Assembly (NCBI RefSeq): GCF_040412425.1
Contig: NC_089743.1
Span: forward strand, 85,382,471 to 85,446,470
Direction of reading: 5' to 3'
DNA: 64,000 nucleotides
From: Macrobrachium rosenbergii
Taxonomy: Eukaryota; Arthropoda; Malacostraca; Decapoda; Palaemonidae
Part shown: positions 26,150-38,054 of the stretch, piece by piece
Layout of the letters: every line of letters starts with the position of its first letter
Position numbering within the stretch: the stretch's first letter is position 1
Position numbers and translations under genes: made by a program
The notes under the pieces: generated by a model
Seen by the model: only the letters and a program-made list of their open reading frames with translations
Databases searched by the model: none
Told to the model about the DNA's origin: nothing

Positions 26150-26462
26150 ATATCATATTCTATGCGTCGTTTCTCAGTTATTAGAATGTCTCAGAAAAAA
26201 AAAAAATTGTTGCTTCAATCTTTTCCTGAAGGTCTTACAGTATGTTCCCGAAAGCATTACAAAAAAAAAAAAAATAGGACCATTCTTAAACATATTACCC
26301 ACCTGCATATATTCTATGCGTCGTTTCTCAGTTATTAGAATGTCTCAGAAAAAAAAAAATTGTTGCTTCAATCTTTTCCTGAAGGTCTTACAGTATGTTC
26401 CCGAAAGCATTTGAAAAAAAAAAAAATGAACCAATCTTAAACATATTACCCACCTGCATATA
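26150..26462. repeat. 154-bp tandem duplication
   Basis: ATTCTATGCGTCGTTTCTCA, AATCTTTTCCTGAAGGTC, TATGTTCCCGAAAGCATT and ACATATTACCCACCTGCATA occur in both halves. TATGCG is at 26161 and 26315. Units are nearly identical, so the event is recent. Confidence 0.95.
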
Positions 26463-27690
26463 TTGCTATAAAACTATTAAATTCCCTGCAGAGATCACTC
26501 AGTACAGAGAACCATTAAATATCAAATGAACTCTCAAAATGCTGAAAGAGCCGGGATAGTACTAATCTTCTCAAATCCGATAACCCTTTGGTGTTTGACC
26601 ACCCCGAGAGCATCGGAAAATCGCTTATTATTGTATAGCAAAAATACAAAACTGATGTCACTGAGAAAGAGCCATACACACATGGCATCCAAATTCATTA
26701 TCGATATTATAAAAAACTTACTTAAACACAAAATGGCATGAAGTGCATGTTAAATAACCTCAGGTATTTTCGTTCATATTTAAGTTTATAGTCATGACAT
26801 TAACAGGAATGACATATTATTGTTTCCTAGAGCACTTGTGTGCAATCAAAACGAATTCTATAGTCATCCATCGTCATTCTGAACCAATCAGGTGACCGCT
26901 GGAAGGCAGAGCTATCACTGACAACATTATCTTAAGTGTTTCGTCAAGCAACAGACTTAGTTGGGCCGTCTTCCCGTCAGACTTCAGACTTAATACACTT
27001 TGGGTGGGCGCCAGTTATGGTCAAATCTATCAAAACTTGGACCTTCTTTCATCTCGAGATCAGCAGGCAAACTTACTTACAGTCCCTTAAAATCGTCGTG
27101 TCCTATCCCTTCTGATAAAAATAAAATGGTAGGGTAGAATGGCCTAATTCACAGCACGTTAGTTAAATACCTCCACAACATAATACTTGTTAGGTATTTT
27201 TAGATGCGAACACTGTAAAAATATAGGAAACGCTGTAAGGAATATATTTCATATTTCGAAATAGACCATACACACGGAGCATAGACTATCGAATGCTTAG
27301 GCCGAGCGCAAACTCTTTGCATAACAAAAATGTTTATTTCTCACGATGGGTGCGCCATTTTTGGCATTTAATGTAATTCCTATGAAAGCTATGCCTCCCC
27401 CAGACAAAATATAAATATATTCGTTTGTAGTGCCTTTATTCTTCACTTCAGCAAAAAAAAAGCAGAGCGCCAGTGGATTTAATAGAATGCTTGAATTTCA
27501 CCGAACGTTTGCAACATAGTTTTTCTAAATATTTTTTCCGTATGTTAGTACTTATTCACATGTAAAACTTCACGCACACGTACGTGTCATGATAAATAGC
27601 ACGTAGGAATATATATATATACATTTAAACTGTTTCATATTTTCCATTCGTGAGGCTAGTTTAACATTTTCCAGGTCTGTTGGCAAGCGG
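26463..27690. other. Unassigned stretch
   Basis: No gene, RNA or named repeat recognised. Confidence 0.55.
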
Positions 27691-27694
27691 CCAG

Positions 27695-27696
<2 letters not shown>

Positions 27697-27766
<70 letters not shown>
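27697..27766. repeat. (GA)n microsatellite
   Basis: Pure GA tract. Confidence 0.95.
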
Positions 27767-27769
<3 letters not shown>

Positions 27770-28515
27770 GAATGACAAGCAGGCGTGTTCCAACCGCGCA
27801 ACAAGCTCCACGCTTGAAATCACTCCTTTAAACCCGAAAAGCAAGCGTACATTCAGAGCAAACAGATACAAAAGCACACAGACATTACACTTTGAAATGA
27901 TGATGAAAGTTGAGGGAGAGAATTTTTAGGGTTCCAGTTTCATTCGGAATTAGTCGTTCTTATACATAAAATGAATAAGACTTCTGGATATGTTAAATTC
28001 TCACCTCAAAGAAGAAAAATTGAAACGAGAATTCTGACTTCTACACCTCATTCGAACTCAGTTGTTTGCTGACAGAAACGCAGCATACATACACTTTTAC
28101 ACATGCTCGCTGGCAATAGCGTAGGCTATGCTAGAAAATTATGTTGTTTTACGAAAACAAACAAATAAACAACGCAGAGGTATCGCCCGAACTCGCCTAC
28201 ACATAGAGTTATATGAGCATAAGCCATAATTCTCAATTAATTTAACTCGTCCTGGTGCAATGACATTTTCGTCAGAAACTTCATAACTCTCTGTAACTTG
28301 GCTAATTATGAGTTCCAGGAGTTAAGCAACTTCAAGAATAATTACCAGTAATTACATATTGACTATCCAGTGCTTAATTAATATGGATGGTTGGCGGGGG
28401 GAAGCGGATAAGGTGATAAATCACACCACCTTTTAGAAATTATACTCAGCAGGGGCTACGTCCTTCGAAGGGATCTGTCAATTATGTTCGTTAGGGTTGC
28501 TGTGAGGCGGTTGGC
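27770..28515. other. Unassigned stretch
   Basis: Nothing recognised. Confidence 0.55.
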
Positions 28516-28519
28516 TGTT

Positions 28520-29150
28520 TGGAAGAAGAAGAAGAAGAAGAAGAAGAAGAAGAAGAAGAAGAAGAAGAAGAAGAAGGCTGTTTGGAAGAAGAAGAAGAAG
28601 AAGAAGAAGAGAAGAAGAAGAAGAAGAAGAAGAAGGCTGTTTGGAAGAAGAAGAAGAAGAAGAAGAAGAAGAAGAAGAAGAAGGCTGTTTGGAAGAAAAA
28701 GAAGAAGAAGAAAGAAGAAGAAGAAAGAAGAAGAAGGTCTGTTTGGAAGGAAGAGAGAAGAGAGAAGAAAGAAGAAGAATAAAGCTGTTTGGAAGAAGAA
28801 GAAGAGAAGAAATAAAGAAGAGGAGGCTGTTTGGAAGAAGAAGAAGAAAGAAGAAAGAAGAAGGCTGTTTGGAAGAGAAAGAAGAAGAAAGAAGAAGAAG
28901 AAGAAGAAGAAGAAGGCTGTTTAGAAGAAGAAGAAGAAGAAGAAGAAGAAGAGAAGAAGAAGAAGAAGAAGAAGAAGAAGGCTGTTTGGAAGAAGAAGAA
29001 GAAGAAGAAGAAGGCTGTTTGGAAGAAGAAGAAGAAGAAGAAGAAGAAGAAGAAGAAGAAGAAGAAGAAGAAGAAGAAGAAGAAGAAGGCTGTTTGGAAG
29101 AAAATGAAGGCTGTTTGGAAGAAGAAGAAGAAGCCTGTTAGGAAGAAGAA
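28520..29150. repeat. Interrupted (GAA)n minisatellite, 630 bp
   Basis: About 14 units of GGCTGTTTG followed by (GAA)n of variable length. Apart from the 9-bp spacer the + strand is all purine. All large Lys-, Glu- and Leu-rich open frames here are translations of the repeat. Confidence 0.95.
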
Positions 29151-29204
29151 GAAACCAAAGAGTAAACGACTTGTATACCTTGTTTTTATTTACATAATGG
29201 AATA

Positions 29205-29520
29205 CAGAATTTAGGCCAAAGGCCAAGCGCTGGGGCCTATGAGGTCATTCAGCGCTGAAACGGAAATTAACAATAAAAAGGTTTGAAAGATGTAACAGAA
29301 GGAAAACCTCGCAGTTGAACTATGAGTCAATTGTTAGGAGAGGGTGGAAAGTAAGATAGAAGAGAGTGGATATGAACGGAGGGACAGTGAAAGGAATGAA
29401 AGGGGTTGCAGCTAAGGGCCTAACGGACGCTGCAAAGAACCTAAAGTAATGCCTACAGTGCGCCGCATGAGTTGCACTGACGGGACTACCCGTCTATAGG
29501 GATTATTGTTCATAAGAGCC
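29205..29520 (+). repeat. Dispersed repeat family B, fullest copy
   Basis: TTTAGGCCAAAGGCCAAGCG, CTATGAGGTCATTCAGCGCT, GAACTATGAGTCAATTGTTA, GGGGTTGCAGCTAAGGGCCT, AATGCCTACAGTGCGCC, TTGCACTGACGGGACTACCC. No coding capacity; class unknown. Confidence 0.8.
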
Positions 29521-29755
29521 GAAGGACCTACATAATATACAGTGTGTTCTCCTTCGTCTACTTACCCCTCTTTAACTTCCGCTTATTCCTGTGGACTGGA
29601 CAACATAATATTATCCTCATCGTGATTTTATGCCAGAATTGAATCGGTACATAAGTTGGTTGAGAGCTGACGCCTTTGGAAATGTGGAAGTAATCAATGT
29701 CATCTTTTTTCTGTATAGGAACGCCTGTCATGGAAATAGTTTGTTACTTAATATA

Positions 29756-29756
<1 letters not shown>

Positions 29757-29823
<67 letters not shown>

Positions 29824-30051
29824 TGCACATTGTCTATATATATATATGTCACACAATACCTTGGTGAAAAATAAGGGCAGGGTATAGGTCCTGAGCTGGT
29901 CTCGACTTTTATTTTCGAGCCATTATCCATGATTTGAAAATAAAGTCGAAACCAATCAGAACTCTACACCCGGCTCTCTTATTTTTCACCTATGGTAATG
30001 TGTGATAAATGACTCACGTACAAAAGTGATTATAATCATATATATAAATAT

Positions 30052-30119
<68 letters not shown>

Positions 30120-30152
30120 ACTGTATATGTAAAAGTATATAAGTATATATAT
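29757..30152. repeat. (TA)n tracts framing a foldback core
   Basis: Core 29849-30005: the left arm TCACACAATACC, TTGGTGAAAAATAAG, CTCGACTTTTATTTT is matched inverted on the right by AAAATAAAGTCGAAACCAAT, CTTATTTTTCACCTATGG, TAATGTGTGA. Arms are about 68 bp. (TA)n on both sides. Confidence 0.85.
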
Positions 30153-30179
30153 GAACCTTTATTACAAATACCATGACAT

Positions 30180-30360
30180 TTTTTATATTTAGAAATACTA
30201 AATCATAAGTTCTTTTAGTAACCAATTCACTACGCCTCGGGGAATAATAAATATAAGTGATAAGTGCTTGGTTACCGGTGGGATTCGAAGTAATACCTGG
30301 TTTAGAAACAACAAAAGTACAGTGACCATGACCACTGATGACTCAGTGGTCATAGTACAT
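30180..30360 (-). mobile_element. Possible second tRNA-derived SINE
   Basis: Read on the minus strand, TCAGTGGTCATGGTCACTG resembles box A. A ~25-nt middle stretch and CTTCGAATCCCACCGG resembling box B follow at tRNA-like spacing. The sequence then continues into TTATTATTCCCCGAGGCG. Only one copy is in view, so SINE status is an inference from the tRNA resemblance. Confidence 0.4.
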
Positions 30361-30364
30361 ATTT

Positions 30365-31735
30365 TCAGTGTTTATCAAATATAACAATGGTATTATGAAA
30401 CAAAACAGAATTATTAATGGGCACTGCATAAAATATAAAAAAAGAGGAAAATACCTGTTAAAAGGAGGGATGATTGTTATCATCTTCCATCCAGACGAAG
30501 AAAGACAACGTTAAGTTAGACAGCTTCGTGATAATGAATGAGAGATATGGATTATTCACTATACCAGAAGCTAACGAAGAACTGAACGCCCTCATGGATG
30601 AATTTACAGTTTTTGAAGTGGGGTCATTAATCAAGAAATTTATATGGAAAATATCTGATTAAGACTAAATCACCGCAGAGATCATTTTAACTGGACCTGA
30701 AATGACACTTCATATATTAACTAAACTTTTAAAAAAATTTAAAAATAAATACATTCAAAAGCACATACAGTTTCGGAGCGTCATGCTCCCTCTTCAGTGT
30801 GGAGACATTAAAACTCAACCAACCAGACTCTTTTGCAGAATACGGACTGAGGAAAGGAAGACTGATGACTGGGGACTGGAAGGGATAGCTAGGGTACCAA
30901 AGGGAAGATGACCACTTTAATTACAGTTTAATGAAAATAGAGTCAGTGATCTGTTGAACTGCAACGCCTACTCTAGCAAGTTCATCCAGATACTCAGCCT
31001 AGTACTATATATTATTGGTGTTACGAATGTGTTACAGGCACTAACTCATGCTGGAGACTTGTTCATGTTAGCCTTAAGGAAATGAGGAGGCTGACAAAGA
31101 GCCCAAGTTACAATTACTGTAAGTTATTGCACACCTTTTCCTGCATAGCTAAAGAAATAATGAATAGAACAATGAATCAAGAAGTATTAAAACAGTTTAG
31201 GCCTACCATTGTATTAGAGATTTTCTTTATTTAGAAAGAAAGCCGTATTTAAATACACACATATATATTTTGACGATAATCGCCACTACCAGGTCCCTCT
31301 GTGGATAATGACTCTAACAGCATCAAATAAACAAAAATTAAACATTACTCTAGACCTCAGAGCTACTCTCTTCAGAATCGACACCATTAAAAAAGTAAAA
31401 TCCTCTAATTGGTCACAATCGCTTCACTCATGGAAATTTTATGAACAGCTCTCATGACCCACTTCCTAAGAGCAAACAACGCTTACAGCTAAAAAATATT
31501 TTAAGTGATTGTCCAAATGTTAAGTAAAAGCGAATGTCGGGTTTCGAATATGAACCCCATTAGGGAATTTGGCCGGAATCTTTAACATTTTCGGTATTCC
31601 GAGGCCTTAAATTTTCAATGTGTAGCCTTTTTTTTTTTTTTTTATTAAGGATGGTGCAGTCTTTACTTACGCGGCAAATCTTTCTTGGAACAAATCTATG
31701 AGAATTATTATATAAATGATAAAGTGGTCCTGGTA
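30365..31735. other. Unassigned stretch
   Basis: An imperfect Penelope-like phrase (TTCGGAGCGTCATGCTCCCT followed by CTTCAG, 30772-30800) suggests a retroelement end, but too little is present to claim it. Confidence 0.4.

Positions 31736-31737
<2 letters not shown>

Positions 31738-31804
<67 letters not shown>
31738..31804. repeat. (AAT)n microsatellite
   Basis: Pure AAT tract. Confidence 0.95.
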
Positions 31805-32004
31805 TTCTATTGAAGTCAATGGCAATGTTCGCAGGTACCATCTTCTTATCAAGACTCTGATTCAGTCTACTTCTTCTTTTTCTCTTCTGGAAAGCTTCTC
31901 AGGAATAATAATGATAATAATGATACAGAGTATCCCTAAACCACTATTAATAATAGTAATTTAGTTTGACGAGGCTATCTTAACCTCTTTAACTATTTTC
32001 TTAG

Positions 32005-32170
32005 TGCAACTGTGGGGGATTTTACCCAGTTACACCTTTGGGATCCTTGTACGTCATCTCTTTCACTCCCGGATCTCTTTACTGTCCTGTCCAACTTCTC
32101 ATACACACTCTTTTCACTCTCTCAAGCGCTGGATGGGAGAAAGTGCCCCAGTGGTTGGCTCGAGAGCGCA
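32005..32170 (-). repeat. Dispersed repeat family B, inverted diverged copy
   Basis: GTGCAACTGTGGGGGATTTT, TTACACCTTTGGGATCC, then CAAGCGCTGG: reverse-complement order of the family B text at 29.2-29.5 kb with many changes. Confidence 0.55.
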
Positions 32171-32214
32171 TATCTCATAAAATCTCATAAAATCAAACTA
32201 AACAAGTAAAAAAT

Positions 32215-32615
32215 GCGCCGCAGCTTCTTCGGCGCAATCGAGTTTTCTGTACAGCCGCTACAGCGTATAATCAAGGCCACCGAAAATAGATCTATCTTTC
32301 GGTGGTCTCGGGAAACTGCTGTATGAGCTGCGGCCTATGAAACTTTAACCACGGCCCGTCCTATATCGTTGCCAGAGGCACGATCATGGCTCACTTTAAC
32401 CTTAAATAAAATAAAAACTACTAAGGCTAGAGAGCTGCAATTTGGTATGTTTGATGACTGGAGGGTGGATGATAAACATACCAGTTTGTAGCCCTCTAGC
32501 CTCAGTAGCTTTTAAGATCCGAGGGCGGACAGAAAAAGACAGAAAAAAGTGCGGCCAGAATAAAGTGCGGACGGACAGACAAAGCCGGCTCAATAGTCTC
32601 CTTTTACAGAAAACG
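32215..32615 (-). repeat. Dispersed repeat family C, long inverted copy
   Basis: CGAGTTTTCTGTACAGCCGC, ACCGAAAATAGATCTATCTT, GCCAGAGGCACGATCATGG, CTAAGGCTAGAGAGCTGCAA, CAGTTTGTAGCCCTCTAGCC, GATCCGAGGGCGGACAGA. The two gene-like texts GCTAGAGAGCTGC and GTAGCCCTCTAGCC form an internal inverted repeat around GGTATGTTTGATGAC. Reverse order of the 9.85-kb copy. Confidence 0.75.
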
Positions 32616-32619
32616 AAAA

Positions 32620-33330
32620 AACGAGGCTATAGAGACAATACAGATATTTACAGTGAGGTAAGGACTGTAACCAGAGAAACGCCCTACCAAAAGACTATCA
32701 TTTAATTATAAAGGATGGATAAGATCATTCTTAGGTGATTAAGATGATGAAAAACAATAGTAGATGATCACCTACCTTGTTTGAAATGGAGTTGGAAATT
32801 AAATTTAGGTTTCTATAAATGAGGGGTGATGTAACTCGAGCATTTTTAACAGAAAGAATTCTGTTTTTATTTCGATACCTTTAAAAATGACTGAGGCATT
32901 ACTGGGTAGTTTTCCTTGAATTTCCAATGAAGGCAGTCTGAGGACCAAAATTATTGTATAAAAGATACAGAAACCAAGGGAAGATTTAATACACTAGAGA
33001 ATGACTGGGACAAGGGCAGGATATCTATTCGAAGCTGAATCGTAGACAGGCCCTTGTAAATTGTAAAAAAAAAAAAAAGTTTGGTGACAAGAAAACTTTA
33101 TGAATACTGCAATACTGCACAAAAGAAAAACAATACTGACTGATGTAAAATGTCTAGTAAAAAAGATTTCTTTTTAAAGAAGAAAGATCAGCAATGTGTA
33201 CAAGGCAAAACAAACTCCAGAGACTTATCAAGATCGACAATCACTGGTTTTGTAAAAGTCGAAATAAGGTGACTATGTGTCAGGAAAGAAGGTTTTCCCT
33301 GGATTTCGATTTAATATTGCAGAATTGAAG
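32620..33330. other. Unassigned stretch
   Basis: Nothing recognised. Confidence 0.55.
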
Positions 33331-33332
33331 TT

Positions 33333-33873
33333 GACAAGAAACGAATTAAGCAGAGTTCTAAAGGCCTCTGGGGTATCAATAATCAGAGCAGTCATGTAAC
33401 AGCTTAATGTCCATCACATTCCAAAAGTTAAGTATACCTGAGTTTAAACAGACCGCTGAGCTGATTAACAGCTCTCCTAGGGCTGGCCCGAAGGATTAGA
33501 CTTATTTTACGTGGCTAAGAACCAATTGGTTACCTAGCAACGGGACCTACAGCTTATTGTGGAATCCGAACCTCATTATACCGAGAAACGAATTTCTATC
33601 ACCAGAAATAAATTCCTCTAATTCTTCATTGGCCGGCCGGAGAATCGAACGCAGGCCCAGTAAAGTGCTAGCCGAGAACGATATCGACCCGTCCGACGAG
33701 GAACTTGTCACATTCCAAAGAAAAGGCTGTTACATTCTTGAATAACAGGTGACAAGAAACGAATTAAGCAGAGTTTTAAAGGCCTCTGGGGTATCAATAA
33801 TCAGAGCAGTCAGGTAACAGCTTAACGTCCATCACATTCCAAAGAAAAGGGTGTCACATTCTTGACTAACAGG
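33333..33873. repeat. 123-bp tandem duplication interrupted by a SINE
   Basis: GACAAGAAACGAATTAAGCA through TCACATTCCAAAGAAAAGG and a TTCTTG-A-TAACAGG tail make one unit. Unit 1 is 33333-33750 including the SINE, unit 2 is 33751-33873. Units differ at a handful of positions. Confidence 0.95.
33426..33707 (-). mobile_element. Full-length tRNA-like SINE with 12-bp target-site duplication
   Basis: TCACATTCCAAA is at 33414-33425 and 33708-33719. The body runs AGTTAAGTATACCTGAGTTT to GTCCGACGAGGAACT. Minus-strand box B is CGTTCGATTCTCCG. It lies inside unit 1 of the tandem duplication, and unit 2 preserves the empty site. Confidence 0.95.
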
Positions 33874-34305
33874 CGACAAAAACTAAAGAAACCTAAGGTC
33901 AGTTTATCCATAGATTTCCTAAAGAGAATCCCCTCGAAATAAATCCAGGGAGAATGCTTACGTATCCTTTCACAAAGTCAAAGTTTCTATAAGGCTTAGA
34001 AGCTGATCATATTATATGAAAGCCGGAGGGGATTGGAGTAATAGGTGGTAACGGATAATTGAATGATATGACATCCTGTACCCTGAAGAGGATTAGACTC
34101 TCACCAACTATGAGATGAATAGTCCAATATGCGCAGCTGCTCAGGAGGATAACGAGATGTCTCGAAAATTGTTCAAGCTAATCGAAAATTAGCCTTCTCT
34201 GAAAGACCTCCAGAAAACCGGTGGGTAAATAGTTTTGCTTTGGGTTTTCCTTTTGACTGATGGATGTAAATTTTAGAAAATGAAAAATACATTTGTTTGG
34301 CTCTA
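33874..34305. other. Unassigned stretch
   Basis: Nothing recognised. Confidence 0.55.
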
Positions 34306-34308
34306 GAA

Positions 34309-34309
<1 letters not shown>

Positions 34310-34382
<73 letters not shown>

Positions 34383-34690
34383 GAAAATCACCCAAAGTTC
34401 ATTATTCAGAAGAACAAGTTCTACAGGGTCACTGACTTGAAATTGAAGCCCCAAAGACTCTGGTTTTCATTTAAAAGAAGTTACAGAAGGTAACAAAAAA
34501 TACAGAAAGAAGAGATAAGGTACAAGGAAAAAAAAAGAGAGATAATTAACAAATTATAAATAAACAGACAAAAACATCAATAAACTGGTAAAATACAAAG
34601 TGAGCTGATCTTTTGAGGTTCTAATTGCACAGTAGAAAGGTCGGACAGTAATGGAAATAAACTTCCGCAGAACACCACTTGTAAATGGAG
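34310..34690 (-). mobile_element. LINE 3' end, inverted, with (AAT)n tail
   Basis: (ATT)n at 34310-34381 is the tail. Next comes the complement of the UTR (CAGGGTCACTGACTTGAAAT, GAAGCCCCAAAGACTCTGG), then AGAAGAGATAAGG. Then comes a short stretch whose minus-strand reading C-A-I-R-T-S-K (34615-34645) parallels C-R-A-I-G-T-S-K at 46.9 kb. Confidence 0.75.
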
Positions 34691-34699
34691 AGCAAAATG

Positions 34700-35450
34700 T
34701 TTAAACTAGATTTTCGGAGACTTTTTTTTTCCTAACATTTGACTTGGAATAAAGGACAAAACAGTCAGACTTCCAAAAAGAGGAGTTCCCTTTGATTACA
34801 TTGGAATTCTGGGCGAACAGTTTAGTTCTCTTCACTTTGAAAAATGTAGAACAATGTCACAGAATTACAACTCCATGCTACTGATGAATATAATTCTTAT
34901 TTATACAGATTTCTAAAAAGAAATGTATAGTTATTATGTTCTCTATAGAAATTTTTAAATGACTTATCTGGAAGTAGATTTGAAGACAGAAGACTAAACT
35001 GAAAATGGAGACATGGCTATTCACAAATTTAGACTAAATGGCAGCAATTAAGTATCAAAAGTCACTTAATTCCGGCTCAGTTCCAACAAGTGAGCATTGA
35101 ACGGATTCAAGGAAAGTTGTAGCGAGTCAAAAAAGTGTTTATATTTTGTACAATTCAGTTCTTGAAACTTCACCTTTACACTGGGGTCTCACGTGCTCGA
35201 GAGAATGAAAGCTATTTAGCTCGTTCAAGGTTCGTGATAATCACGTTGACATAAAAGAGTTAGAAAGCCTTAACAATACAAGAGTAAGAGATTTCGTTGA
35301 ACTTTCCTTTGGTTGGAAATCAGAGTTCGCGTAATCAAGAATAAGTTGCAATACTTCTTTTTCCAATTTTGTGATGGAAACTGAGCAGTATGTGAAAGGA
35401 AAAGAGTTTAAAATTGTTTTATACTTAATCAAACCGGCAGATACAACCAG
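34700..35450. other. Unassigned stretch
   Basis: Possibly more of the LINE at its left edge; otherwise nothing recognised. Confidence 0.5.
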
Positions 35451-35454
35451 TCAG

Positions 35455-35455
<1 letters not shown>

Positions 35456-35514
<59 letters not shown>

Positions 35515-35523
35515 CTCTATATA

Positions 35524-35606
<83 letters not shown>

Positions 35607-35800
35607 CGAACATTATATCTTAATCCATTTATATATCACGAACAATATATCTTACGCCCACTATTTATCACGAACAATATATCTTACTCCACATATATAT
35701 CATGAACAATATATCTTACGCCCACTTATATATCACGAACAATATATGTTACTCCACATATATATCACGAACAATCTATCTTAATCCACATCAACAATAT
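35456..35800. repeat. (TA)n followed by a ~31-bp tandem repeat
   Basis: (TA)n at 35456-35602, then six units of ATATATCACGAACAATATAT plus CTTA(CG/AT)CC(C)AC with 29-33-bp spacing. Confidence 0.9.
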
Positions 35801-36640
35801 GTCACTACAGCTTCCAACTTTCTTCTTTAGTTTGCATTCAGTATTCACATTTTACTTCCATAAAGGAAAGTTGGCTCAACAATTCCATTACATGGTCTAA
35901 CTCTAGCTTCCACATACATACTTTTTTTTCAGTTCTCTTGCAATGATCTTGTTACTTTCTTTTTTCCTTTCCGGACAACGTATCAATATTTGTTACAGAT
36001 AATATTCACTGAGAAATTTCCTTTGCCTAACATTCTCATTCAACACAAACACACACACACACATGTAATGTGGCCACATTATTTCTGTCACACCACGAGA
36101 GTTATAATCTTTAGAATACGTGGTATATATTCACACATAAAATATATTTATTCATTTTTTTACTTACGAATATGCAAGCCCTACTCGTGATGAGCTGGGA
36201 CGGCTCCTGTTATTAATGAAATGTCTGTTCTTACCTAATGGCTGAGCTTCTTCCTCAGAAACAAAGAAGAACCGAAAGAATAATTTATTTACAAGATGCA
36301 AAGCTCTTTTATTTAAATGGTCAACCCTTAAATCTTAAAATCTTATTTTGGTTAGCTTTACATTTTTGAATCTGGAGATTTATTATTTTTGCCCTTACTT
36401 ATAATATTAGTTTTATCAGTGTTGTGGGTTCTTTAATTTTCTATCTTATAACTTTTGAAGTTAGTTACACAATCAGCTTTTGACTTTGTGAAGTTGTTTT
36501 TTGTGCCTATAGAAGTGCAAGCAACAGGAAGACTGCTCGTGCATTAATTTCGTCTACGGGAATTACGCTGTGGAAAACCAATTCCCTGTGGAAAAGATTA
36601 GTTACAGCCAAAGAGAATTCTAGCAAGAACGGATAACCAC
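35801..36640. other. Unassigned stretch
   Basis: AT-rich; nothing recognised. Confidence 0.55.
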
Positions 36641-36641
36641 G

Positions 36642-37090
36642 CTATTCCTGAGATAGAATTAAATTGCCGTTATCGTTAGTTAACGCAGTCTCTGCACAAA
36701 AGGTAGCAGAAACGCCAAGAGAGTTCTTAATCAACACTGATTCATTTGCTTCTGTCGTGGAACCAATTATCAGAACAATGAAATCAATTACTGCTTCCAC
36801 TGTGAAGTAACCCGTATTGACAAAGCGTTTTAGGTTTAGGTTTAACCATTCCATGTTTTTGATGCGTATCAACTTTCGGTGCAAAGTTTCCTGCTTTTCA
36901 TGGAAATAATTATTGCTTGTTTTTATGTGCGAGTTTAAACATTCAGTGAAATTCACCAAATAATGGGATTTCATGTTTTTGATGCGTATCAACTTTCGGT
37001 ACAAAGTTTCCTGCTTTTCATGGAAATAATTATTGCTCGTTTTTATGTGCGTGTTTAAACATTCAGTAAAATTCACCAAATAATGGGATT
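36642..37090 (-). other. 120-bp tandem duplication inside an open frame
   Basis: TTTTTGATGCGTATCAACTT, AAGTTTCCTGCTTTTCATGG and ACATTCAGT(G/A)AAATTCACC occur twice, 120 bp apart. Because 120 is divisible by 3, the minus-strand frame stays open through both units and on to 36642, about 145 codons. It has a repeated 40-residue module with NFTECLN, TSNNYFHEKQETL and RKLIRIKNM. The residues are not low complexity, but an in-frame TAA lies just upstream and no splice site or homology is evident. Coding status is unproven. Confidence 0.35.
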
Positions 37091-37745
37091 TATCTTAAAA
37101 GATTTTTTCACCTCGTCCATTTCTGAAGACTTGGAGTAAGAGGTTTGTATGAGTAACATATTTAGTTGCTTTCCTTTGCCACTGAAATAAAGAGGAGGTT
37201 GCTATTCAAAAGATGTTAATTTCATGTCATAAGTAAACTAATTCACCTAGGAATAAAATATAAGAAACATCCATAGTAGCAAGGTCGCCTAACAATCTGA
37301 TCATACTAACTTCTTAACAATCTTTCATTTTATTTCATGCAAGTTTATCACTTTTCATTATCCTTTTTTGTATCCCTCATCCCTCAACCACGGCTCTAAT
37401 CCACCCAGGCTATCATTAGCACCAGCGTCATACTATATCACAAATTCCCTGAGGCACCTTTTCATTAATCTGTCAGTATCAATAGTGGTATATTCACTAC
37501 ATTCTACGACCATTGTTGAATATGGTAACAAAGTAATGTTTCCTCTGAATCTATTCCGGAGGACCTGAATACATAATGGCGGTGGAATTTGTTATACCAA
37601 GACCAACGTCAACCTTCATTTCAATAGCTGCTCAAAATGGACATCTCAAAGTCGGTCTGTAAGTTACAAACTATGGCATGAAATGGAGGTGCTTATGAGA
37701 TGAAATACAAATGATGTAACATCTTTTGTGGGCAAAATTTTTTCC
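37091..37745. other. Unassigned stretch
   Basis: Nothing recognised. Confidence 0.55.
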
Positions 37746-37749
37746 AGTG

Positions 37750-38010
37750 GTTTGGTTTAAAAAAATTCCGGCATAAAGCCAAGCATTGGGGCATTTTTAG
37801 CTTTTCGGTGCTTTAGCCAGTGGAAAAAGTGAGACAGAATGGCTGGATAGCAAGAATGAAGAAAGGAGGCGGAATGGAGATAGAGTAAAGGCTAAAAAAA
37901 GTAGGGGGTGCAGCCCACGTAAAGGTCAGAAGGACGCAGCATAAAACCTTTAACTTAATGCCTACAGTGTACCAGAGGGAGGTGCACTGACGGCACTCCC
38001 TTCTACGTTA
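37750..38010 (+). repeat. Dispersed repeat family B, diverged copy
   Basis: GCCAAGCATTGGGGCATTTT, GGGGGTGCAGCCCACGTAAA, AATGCCTACAGTGTACCAGA, GTGCACTGACGGCACTCCC: the family B order. Confidence 0.75.
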
Positions 38011-38054
38011 CTTAATAACTAAAGTCATTCTTTGATCAATGAGTCTTTAATGGT

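Noticed and set aside
28484..29214. Overlapping Lys-, Glu- and Arg-rich open frames up to 166 codons
   Set aside because: Pure translation of the (GAA)n minisatellite; several frames are open at once, as expected of a trinucleotide repeat.
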